From the NCBI GenBank assembly GCA_020025375.1, contig JAHHSF010000011.1, positions 1-17,785 on the forward strand: 17,785 nt of DNA. Reading direction: 5' to 3'. This document shows positions 8,508-14,313 of this stretch, piece by piece. Every line of letters begins with the position of its first letter. The first letter of the stretch is position 1. The notes below the pieces were generated by a model. It saw only the letters and a program-made list of their open reading frames with translations. It was not told the DNA's origin and searched no databases. The DNA comes from Oscillospiraceae bacterium. GTDB lineage: Bacteria > Bacillota > Clostridia > Oscillospirales > Oscillospiraceae. Made by a program: the position numbers and the translations under genes.

Positions 8508-8537
8508 AATTATACCACAGAATGGAAAAAAGGGGAA
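8508..8537 (-). promoter_or_regulatory. gntR promoter overlapping an operator half-site
   Basis: On the minus strand TGG-TATAAT (TATAAT at 8514-8509) is an extended -10; the -35 17 bases upstream is weak (TTCCCC, 8537-8532). TGGTATAATT (8517-8508) keeps the left half of the TGGTATACCA operator, so the regulator could bind its own -10 element. A fuller operator lies 80 bases upstream at 8597-8606. Confidence 0.5.
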
Positions 8538-8596
8538 GGGGAAAACAGGAAAGAATCTTCCTCGCTTTTTAGATGATTGGGCCAAACAAGAGAGAA

Positions 8597-8606
8597 TGGT
8601 ATACGA
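8597..8606. promoter_or_regulatory. Operator-like palindrome TGGTATACGA
   Basis: Matches the TGGTATACCA operator at 9 of 10 positions. It lies upstream of the gntR promoter and abuts a perfect tandem repeat, ATTCGCAA twice (8606-8621). It could be an auxiliary site for looping or autoregulation. Confidence 0.5.
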
Positions 8607-8621
8607 TTCGCAAATTCGCAA
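8606..8621. repeat. Tandem 8-base repeat (ATTCGCAA twice)
   Basis: Two perfect, directly adjacent copies of ATTCGCAA, the first sharing its first base with the operator at 8597-8606. They may be a second protein-binding site or a chance duplication. Confidence 0.5.
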
Positions 8622-8862
8622 AATGGAAAGAAAAAAGCTCTGCGCGGGAAAGGGATTTTATTGGAAAAAGCAGGAAGTTTTGAGGGTTTCCTCTGCGCAC
8701 AAGCTGGAAATGATAGGAAGACCAAAGGCCGTTTAGGGCGAGGGAGGGAGGATGGGTTGGGGTAAAAGGGAGGAAGGAGCGGAATATGCGCCATTTTCTT
8801 GTCGAAACAACCAAAAACAGATGGTAAAATTTAAGCAATTCGGAGAATGAATTCCAACTATA

Positions 8863-8911
8863 TTTACAATTTGTTAAAATAGCGGTATATTATTAACCAA
8901 CCGGTATACCA
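8863..8911 (+). promoter_or_regulatory. malY operon promoter with two operators
   Basis: TTTACA (8863-8868), a 17-base spacer and TATATT (8886-8891) form a good sigma-70 promoter. CGGTATATTA (8883-8892) overlaps the -10, and CGGTATACCA (8902-8911, 9 of 10 operator bases) covers the expected start. The two centres are 19 bases apart. The same -35, the same -10 and the same operator placement occur at the BKACE promoter, so the two are probably co-regulated. Confidence 0.7.
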
Positions 8912-8949
8912 GATGAAAAGATGTGCTGAGAGCCATCGATGCCATTTCA

Positions 8950-9024
8950 GTTACACGTTCGTGAAACTCTGGTGTACCGCCCCCATCTCACCAATGAGGA
9001 GCGGTAGACCAGAGTGTGGGGGCC
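8950..9024 (+). other. Structured leader upstream of malY (two hairpins plus an alternative helix)
   Basis: Hairpin 1 is 8950-8956 with 8961-8967 (loop GTTC, one mismatch). Hairpin 2 is 8966-8980 with 9001-9015: 15 positions with one G-G mismatch, topped by CTCA-CCAA-TGAG (8987-8998). GCCCCC (8979-8984) can instead pair with GGGGGC (9018-9023), which would open the base of hairpin 2. The two arms also resemble the operator (TGGTGTACCG, 8970-8979; CGGTAGACCA, 9002-9011), so the same DNA may be a pair of protein sites. No U-tract follows, so it is not a simple terminator. I do not recognise a known riboswitch. Confidence 0.45.
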
Positions 9025-9066
9025 AGCCGTAAATGGTGATGAATTTTTAAGGAGGATGACAGAGAA

Positions 9067-10266
9067 ATGAAGTACGATTTCGAAAGCATTATTGACCGTG
9101 ATCCTGCAGTCCGTGGTACCGGTAAGTACCGCATCATGAAGGACTCCAAGGGCAACAAGCCCCCCAAGGGCATTGTTCCCCTGTCCGTGGCCGACATGGA
9201 GTTCCGCACCGCTCCTTGCGTCATCGACGCGATCAAGGCTGAGGCCGATTTTGGCGTGCTGGGCTATCACCGCCTGACCGACAATTTCCGCGACGCCTGC
9301 TGCCAGTGGATGAAGACCCGGCACGATTGGGACATCAAGCCCGAGTGGATCGTTCCCTTCGAGCAGGTCGTTCCCGCCCTGTACTGCGCTGTGTGGACCT
9401 TCACTCAGCCTGGCGACGGCATCCTGGTTCAGACCCCCGACTACCATCACTTCACCGGGGCCACTGTGAACACCGGCCGCAAGGTCCTGGAGAACCGTCT
9501 GGTTCCCGACGAGAACGGCCACTACACCGTGGACTGGGCCGACTTCGAGGCCAAGGCCAAGGAGGCCAAGCTGTTCTTCCTCTGCTCTCCCCAGAACCCC
9601 ACCGGCCGTGTCTGGACCCGTGAGGAGCTGACCAAGATGGGCGAGATTTGCAACAAGAACGGTGTCATGGTCGTTGCCGACGAGATTCACCACGACCTGA
9701 TTCAGCCTGGCTACAAGCACATCCCCTATGCCTCCCTGGGCCAGGAGTTTGCCGACAACTGTGTGGTCTGCACCTCCCTGAGCAAGACCTTCAACCTGGC
9801 CGGCCTGTGCTACGCTTCCATCATTATCCCCAACGACGACGTCCGCGCCAAGTTCCAGAAGCAGATGGGCCTGCAGGCTTTCATGCACATCGAGCGCTTC
9901 GGCCCCGTCGCTCACGAGGCCGCTTACCGGCACGGTGCCGAGTGGCTGGACGAGCTGATCCAGGTCATCAAGGGCAACTACGAGTATGTACGTGACTTCT
10001 TCGCTCAGCACTTCCCCAAGGTGGTCGTCACCAAGCTGGAGGGTACTTACCTGGTGTGGTGTAACTTCACCAGCTTTGGCATGACCGATTTGGAGATGAA
10101 GAACTTCCTCACCGACGAGTGCATGCTCTACCTGGACAACGGCACCGACTTCGGCGAGGCCGGCTCCGGCTATCAGCGCATCAACGTCGCTTGCCCCCGC
10201 AAGACCCTGGCCGACGCCCTGGACCGCTTCCTGGTTGCCGCCAAGAAGCACGGCATGGCCGACTAA
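9067..10266 (+). CDS. MalY/PatB family PLP-dependent aminotransferase / C-S beta-lyase, 399 aa
   Basis: Fold-type I PLP enzyme of the MalY/PatB group; characterised members cleave cystathionine and related S-substituted cysteines to pyruvate, ammonia and a thiol. The N-terminal block PLSVADMEF (38-46), GVLGYHRL (63-70), SPQNPTGRVW (174-183), ADEIHHDL (204-211, PLP-pyridine Asp205) and TSLSKTFNLAGL (236-247, Schiff-base Lys240) are diagnostic, and the C-terminal RINVACPR holds the likely carboxylate-binding Arg. The start has AAGGAGG about 11 bases upstream. It is the first gene of the rightward operon and follows a long structured leader. In company with a TRAP-TAXI transporter it probably acts on an imported amino acid derivative, not in methionine synthesis. 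A transaminase role remains possible. Confidence 0.92.
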   Translation: MKYDFESIIDRDPAVRGTGKYRIMKDSKGNKPPKGIVPLSVADMEFRTAPCVIDAIKAEADFGVLGYHRLTDNFRDACCQWMKTRHDWDIKPEWIVPFEQVVPALYCAVWTFTQPGDGILVQTPDYHHFTGATVNTGRKVLENRLVPDENGHYTVDWADFEAKAKEAKLFFLCSPQNPTGRVWTREELTKMGEICNKNGVMVVADEIHHDLIQPGYKHIPYASLGQEFADNCVVCTSLSKTFNLAGLCYASIIIPNDDVRAKFQKQMGLQAFMHIERFGPVAHEAAYRHGAEWLDELIQVIKGNYEYVRDFFAQHFPKVVVTKLEGTYLVWCNFTSFGMTDLEMKNFLTDECMLYLDNGTDFGEAGSGYQRINVACPRKTLADALDRFLVAAKKHGMAD

Positions 10267-10281
10267 GACAGTCCCCCTTTT

Positions 10282-10323
10282 CTTCCAGCCTCTTGCCGTT
10301 TGCGGCGAGAGGCCGGAAGTTTC
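10282..10323 (+). terminator. Strong hairpin between malY and the VOC gene, possible partial terminator
   Basis: 10282-10298 pairs with 10303-10319 over 17 positions, with one A-C mismatch and one G-T wobble and a TTTG loop. Only TTTC follows, so termination would be incomplete. Such a structure can reduce downstream expression or protect the 3' end of the malY message. Confidence 0.55.
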
Positions 10324-10360
10324 AAAAAAACTATTTATTATTATTTAGGAGGAATTCCCC

Positions 10361-11209
10361 ATGTTGGAGAAAAAGCTGCCTTTTTGTATCGACCACTTTA
10401 GCATCGCCACCACCCACCGTAGCCGTCCCATCGACCTGATGACCGGCCTGGGCTTCACCACCGCCGACTGCTACACCGATCGTACCGTCCACTTCATTTT
10501 TGAGAACTCCTACTTCGAGCTGTGCACCTATGTGCTCAACAGCACTATCACCTGGCTGACCCAGTCTGTCCCTGCCACCAACCTGCCCAAGGTCCACTCC
10601 TACCGCATCAGCAACCGTGGCACCGATCCCGCCCCCATGCGTGAGGCTCTGATCAACGCCGGCATCGAGAAGGTTGGCGAAATCAACAACCCCTTCTGGC
10701 AGCACGTCCGCTACGGTGAGACCGAGGGCGAGGGCGGCTATCAGACCTTCTTCATCCAGGACTATGAGCCCTTCACCGACATCCTCTTCGGCTGCACCAC
10801 TCACTTGGCCAAGGAGCTGATTGTCAAGAACCCCACCAAGTTCCCCCACATCAACGGTGCCAAGCGTCTGGCCTACATCACCGGCTACTGCGACAGCAAG
10901 GAGCGCTTTGACGAGGCTGAGGCCGCTATCACCAAGCTGTACAACGCCGCCAAGGATCAGACCGACACCGGCTTCAACCTGGACACCTATCAGCTGGTCG
11001 ATCACGACGCCTACGTCGAGGAGTTCGGCTGTGAGCCCCGCAACGACGGGCTGAAGCTGCCCATCGTGGCCGCCGCCTTCGAGGGTTGTCACCTGGAATT
11101 CGTGAAGAAGCGCGCCTATGACATGAACCTGGTGTACTTCGAGAAGAACGGTAAGCTGTACGTGGACTGCCGCCGCACCGTGGGCCTGTTCCTGGTCTTC
11201 ATGCCCTAA
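10361..11209 (+). CDS. VOC superfamily (glyoxalase-like domain) protein, 282 aa
   Basis: Two-part glyoxalase-like protein of the Glyoxalase_3 type. The first half begins IDHFSIATTHRSRPIDLMTGLG-like, with a vicinal-oxygen-chelate His12, and has Glu53 in YFELC. The second half starts at FPHINGAKRL (161-170), resembling the HPNGA repeat start of this family, and contains GCHLEFVKKR (242-251) with another His-Glu pair. VOC enzymes use a divalent metal for isomerisation, epimerisation, hydrolysis or dioxygenation; which applies here cannot be told, though an oxygen-using role is unlikely in an anaerobe. AGGAGG lies 8 bases upstream of the ATG. It sits between malY and the transporter in one operon, so it likely handles the imported compound or its first breakdown product. 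Confidence 0.75.
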   Translation: MLEKKLPFCIDHFSIATTHRSRPIDLMTGLGFTTADCYTDRTVHFIFENSYFELCTYVLNSTITWLTQSVPATNLPKVHSYRISNRGTDPAPMREALINAGIEKVGEINNPFWQHVRYGETEGEGGYQTFFIQDYEPFTDILFGCTTHLAKELIVKNPTKFPHINGAKRLAYITGYCDSKERFDEAEAAITKLYNAAKDQTDTGFNLDTYQLVDHDAYVEEFGCEPRNDGLKLPIVAAAFEGCHLEFVKKRAYDMNLVYFEKNGKLYVDCRRTVGLFLVFMP

Positions 11210-11249
11210 TATTTGCTAAATCGATTCGCAGGAAAGGACATTCCGTCGT

Positions 11250-13100
11250 ATGACTAACATTATGAAGAAGACCATGACTGCGCTGTCTGTCGTCTTTGTG
11301 GCCTTCCACCTCTATACCGCTGCGTTTGGCACCATGCCCGGTATCTCCCAGAAGTCCATCCACCTTGGCCTTCTGCTGGTGATCTTCTTCCTGGGCGCCA
11401 TGATCGACAGTAAGAGCAAGCTGGAGAAGGCTTTTATGGGCCTGATGCTCTTGTTCTCCGCCGGCGGCATCATCTACATCACCGTGCTGGATGAAAGTCT
11501 GCAGGCCCGTTCCGGCATTATCTATCCCAGCGACATTGTTTTTGGCCTTCTGCTGATTATCGCTATCTTTGAGGCCTGCCGTCGCAAGATGGGCAATCCC
11601 CTGGTCATCATCACCCTGGTCTTCGTGGCTTACGCCTTCCTGGGCCGGTATATTCCTGGTTTCCTGAACCATCCCGGTATGCCCCTCAAGAAGTTCGTCA
11701 ATCTGATTTACCTGACCACCAGCGGCATCTGGGGCAGCCCCCTGTACGCCTCCGCTTCCTACGTGGTCCTCTTCGTCCTGCTGGGCGCCATTATGAGCGT
11801 CTCCGGCATCGGTGACTACTTCACCACCCTGGCTACCTCCGCCTTCGGTTCCTTCCGCGGCGGTCCCGCCAAAGTCGCCGTTGTGGCCAGCGGCCTGTTC
11901 GGCTCCATCAGCGGCAGCCCCACCGCCAACGTGGTGGGTACCGGTACCTTCACCATCCCCCTGATGAAGAAGAACGGCTTTGAGCCCGAGTACGCTGCGG
12001 CCGTCGAGGCCACCGCTTCCACCGGCGGTGCCATCATGCCTCCCATCATGGGTTCCACCGCTTTCATCATGGCTGAGATGCTGGGCGTTTCCTACGCCAC
12101 CGTGGCTGCCGCTGCGGTCATCCCCGCTGTCCTGTACTTCCTGTCCGTTCTGTTCGCCGTGGATATCTACTCCGCCAAGAACGGCCTGAAGGGGGTGCCC
12201 CGCGATCAGCTCCCCAAGATGAAGGATTTGATCAAGGAGATCTACCTGCTGGCCCCTCTGGCCTTCCTGATTGTCGTCATGTGCATGGGCCTGACCGTTA
12301 TCCGCGCCGGCCTGTACACCGTCATTTTTACTCTCATCATTGTTGAGGTCAACCCCAAGACCCGGCTCTCCAAAGAGCAGTGGCTCAATATCCCCGTGGC
12401 TACCGTGAAGAGCGCCATCTCCGTCGGCGTGGCCTGTGCCATGGCCGGTATCATCTCCGGCGTTATCATGGGCTCCGGCTTGGGCTTCCGCATCTCCTCT
12501 ATCCTGGTCTCGGTCGCCGGTCACAGCATGTTGCTCCTGCTGGTGCTGACCATGGTGGTCTCCCTGATTATGGGCATGGGCGTGCCCACCACCGCCGCTT
12601 ACCTGGTGCTGGCCGCTCTGGTGGCTCCCACCATGACCAAGCTGGGTATCCCCGATCTGGCCGCCCACATGTTCATCTTCTACTTCGGCTGCGTTTCCTC
12701 CATCACTCCTCCCGTGGCCATGGCCGCCTATGCCGGTGCCGGCCTCGCCGAGTGCGACCCGAACAAGGCGGGCTACAAGGCCTTCCGGCTGGCCATCTGC
12801 GCCTTCATTATGCCCTATATGTTCGTGTATAACCCCGTTCTGCTCATGCAGGGAGGTCTGGTTGAGACCCTGCTCTGCATCATCACCGCTCTCATGGGTG
12901 CCTACATGCTGGCCTGCGGCTTTGAGGGCTATGCCTTCCAGTGGAAGCTGAAGTTCATTGAGCGACCCATCCTCATCGCCGCTGCTCTGATGCTCATCGT
13001 TCCCGGTGCCTTGACCGACCTGATCGGCCTGGCGGTGCTGGTGGGCGAGTTCCTCTCCGGTAAGATGTTCAACCGCGTAGAGAATACTCTCGCGGCTTAA
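11250..13100 (+). CDS. TRAP transporter fused permease (4TM/12TM, DctQM type), 616 aa
   Basis: Integral membrane subunit of a sodium- or proton-driven TRAP transporter in which the small DctQ and large DctM parts are one chain, as is usual for TAXI-type systems. The first about 170 residues hold several hydrophobic segments. The rest has DctM features: GSISGSPTANVVGTGTFTIP, TGGAIMPPIMGSTAFIMAEM, GMGVPTTAAYLVLAALVAP and SSITPPVAMAAYAGAGLA. The total length is normal. The start is the first ATG of the frame, preceded by GGAAAGGA at a rather long spacing (about 12); a second ATG four codons later has no better site. It lies 40 bases after the VOC gene and 70 before its binding protein, with which it must work. 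Substrate specificity is set by the binding protein. Confidence 0.95.
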   Translation: MTNIMKKTMTALSVVFVAFHLYTAAFGTMPGISQKSIHLGLLLVIFFLGAMIDSKSKLEKAFMGLMLLFSAGGIIYITVLDESLQARSGIIYPSDIVFGLLLIIAIFEACRRKMGNPLVIITLVFVAYAFLGRYIPGFLNHPGMPLKKFVNLIYLTTSGIWGSPLYASASYVVLFVLLGAIMSVSGIGDYFTTLATSAFGSFRGGPAKVAVVASGLFGSISGSPTANVVGTGTFTIPLMKKNGFEPEYAAAVEATASTGGAIMPPIMGSTAFIMAEMLGVSYATVAAAAVIPAVLYFLSVLFAVDIYSAKNGLKGVPRDQLPKMKDLIKEIYLLAPLAFLIVVMCMGLTVIRAGLYTVIFTLIIVEVNPKTRLSKEQWLNIPVATVKSAISVGVACAMAGIISGVIMGSGLGFRISSILVSVAGHSMLLLLVLTMVVSLIMGMGVPTTAAYLVLAALVAPTMTKLGIPDLAAHMFIFYFGCVSSITPPVAMAAYAGAGLAECDPNKAGYKAFRLAICAFIMPYMFVYNPVLLMQGGLVETLLCIITALMGAYMLACGFEGYAFQWKLKFIERPILIAAALMLIVPGALTDLIGLAVLVGEFLSGKMFNRVENTLAA

Positions 13101-13108
13101 GCGTAGTC

Positions 13109-13136
13109 GTGCTTGTAATGAAAGCACAGATGTGCT
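13109..13136 (+). other. Overlapping small hairpins between permease and binding-protein genes
   Basis: AGCAC-AGAT-GTGCT (13123-13136, extendable by one pair) is followed by AAAATATTTT. GTGCTT (13109-13114) can alternatively pair with AAGCAC (13122-13127). The two hairpins exclude each other. This may be an mRNA-processing or stabilising point that lets the binding protein be made in excess over the permease. Confidence 0.35.
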
Positions 13137-13170
13137 AAAATATTTTATCTCTAGAAAGGGGAAACCAAAA

Positions 13171-14199
13171 ATGAAAAAGTTGACTCGTTCTCTTGGCCTT
13201 GCTCTGGCCGCCACCACTATGGTGGTTTCCTTGGCCGCCTGCGGCGGCGGCACTACTCCCAGTGATGCCCCCTCCGGTGGTGGCGCTCCCTCTACCCCCA
13301 GCGTTGTCCGTATCTCCTGCGGCCCCCTGAACGGCTATCAGAACGTTCTCTACAACTCCATCGCCGACTTTATGAACAAGTCTTATCCCGGCTACTACAG
13401 CTTTGCCATCGAGGCCTCCACCGGCTCCGCTGAAAATGCTCGTCTGCTGGCCGCCGGCGAGACTGACTTCGGCACCATGGGCATGGACATGACCCTGCAG
13501 TGCTACGAGGGCACCGACCAGTTCGAGGGCCTGCCCACTGAGCAGATCCTGCACGTTGCTACCCACTCCGGCACCGGTGCCACCATTCAGGTGGTCACCT
13601 CTGCCAAGAACGATGAAATCAACTCCATCACCGACCTGAAGGGCAAGAGATTCGGCGTTACCGCCGGCATGATGGCCGGTTACCTGGACGACGTGCTGTG
13701 GGCCTATGACATGACCACCGACGATCTGGGCAAGCTGACCAACTTGAGCCTGTCCGACCTGTGCACCAACCTGCAGGACGGCACCATCGATGCTTTCCTG
13801 TACGCCACTCCCGCTCCTTCCACCAACTTCACCGACCTGGCCATGACCTTCGGCATCAAGCTCATTGACATCGGCCAGGAGGCTGTTGACAAGCTGGTCT
13901 CTGAGAAGCCCTGGTATCACGTGGTGCCCATCCCCGCCGGCACCTACAAGGGTGTTGACTACGATGTCACTTCCTTCGCTCAGTACACCGCTCTCTGCGC
14001 CCGCGCCGACGTGCCCGAGGAGACCGTTTACCACCTGGTCAAGACCATGATGGAGAACGCCGAGGGTCTGGAGCAGATCCACAAGAACGCCGCCGGCACC
14101 TGCCCTGAGCGGGGCATCGAGGGCGCTCTCATTCCCTATCATCCCGGCGCCCTGAAGTACTATCAGGAAGTCGGCCTGCTGCAGGACGTCAAGCAGTAA
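13171..14199 (+). CDS. TAXI family TRAP transporter solute-binding lipoprotein, 342 aa
   Basis: Extracytoplasmic binding protein of a TRAP-TAXI system; captures the substrate and hands it to the fused permease upstream. MKKLTRSLGLALAATTMVVS is a signal peptide ending in the lipobox LAAC, so Cys24 is lipidated, followed by a Gly/Ser/Pro-rich linker (about 25-45). The body has the TAXI layout, with ASTGSAENARLLAAGETDFG at about 87-106 and DLKGKRFGV near 165. The frame stays open to 13132, but the start is the ATG at 13171, with AAAGGGG about 10 bases upstream and a proper signal sequence. Known TAXI proteins bind carboxylates such as glutamate or 2-oxoglutarate, but most are uncharacterised. 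It is the last gene of the operon, before a strong terminator. Confidence 0.94.
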   Translation: MKKLTRSLGLALAATTMVVSLAACGGGTTPSDAPSGGGAPSTPSVVRISCGPLNGYQNVLYNSIADFMNKSYPGYYSFAIEASTGSAENARLLAAGETDFGTMGMDMTLQCYEGTDQFEGLPTEQILHVATHSGTGATIQVVTSAKNDEINSITDLKGKRFGVTAGMMAGYLDDVLWAYDMTTDDLGKLTNLSLSDLCTNLQDGTIDAFLYATPAPSTNFTDLAMTFGIKLIDIGQEAVDKLVSEKPWYHVVPIPAGTYKGVDYDVTSFAQYTALCARADVPEETVYHLVKTMMENAEGLEQIHKNAAGTCPERGIEGALIPYHPGALKYYQEVGLLQDVKQ

Positions 14200-14227
14200 G
14201 ACAGCCTTTTCAAGGCAAGCAGATATG

Positions 14228-14263
14228 AAAAAGGACTTCCGGTTTTCACCGGGAGTCCTTTTT
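14228..14263 (+). terminator. Intrinsic terminator of the malY-TRAP operon
   Basis: AAAAAGGACTTCCGG (14228-14242) pairs with CCGGGAGTCCTTTTT (14249-14263): 15 pairs with one G-T wobble, loop TTTTCA, ending in five Ts. It begins 28 bases after the binding-protein stop. Confidence 0.92.
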
Positions 14264-14275
14264 GTGTAAGAGAAG

Positions 14276-14308
14276 AAAACGCACGATGGCAAAGCCATCG
14301 TGCGTTTT
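14276..14308 (-). terminator. Intrinsic terminator of pyrB, probably bidirectional
   Basis: A perfect 15-pair stem (14276-14290 with 14294-14308) with an AAA loop, six bases past the pyrB stop. Minus-strand reading ends in TTTTCTTCTC; plus-strand reading ends in TTTTT, so it can also back up the preceding terminator. Confidence 0.9.
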
Positions 14309-14313
14309 TGCTG

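Larger units (their letters stand above)
8473..9066. other. Divergent control region between gntR and malY, with a structured leader
   Basis: A 594-base non-coding region. From left to right it holds the gntR ribosome site and promoter, an operator next to a tandem 8-base repeat, a purine-rich stretch (about 8610-8790) with a run of G-tracts, the malY promoter with two operators, and a leader of about 170 bases containing hairpins. Open frames inside it have no ribosome sites and no recognisable protein content. Confidence 0.75.

Noticed and set aside
8510..8838. Open frames of 62-94 aa in the gntR-malY control region
   Set aside because: Translations are low-complexity products of purine/pyrimidine-rich DNA; no ribosome site and no similarity I recognise.
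8966..9024. Reading the malY leader hairpins as a known riboswitch or a simple terminator
   Set aside because: The sequence does not match a riboswitch consensus that I recognise, and no T-tract follows the stem.
8947..10251. A 434-aa minus-strand open frame opposite malY
   Set aside because: Antisense shadow; the MalY frame has all catalytic motifs and a good ribosome site.
11199..13253. A 684-aa minus-strand open frame opposite the TRAP permease
   Set aside because: Low-complexity His/Gly/Asp/Glu-rich translation with no recognisable domain, fully antisense to a clear membrane protein gene.
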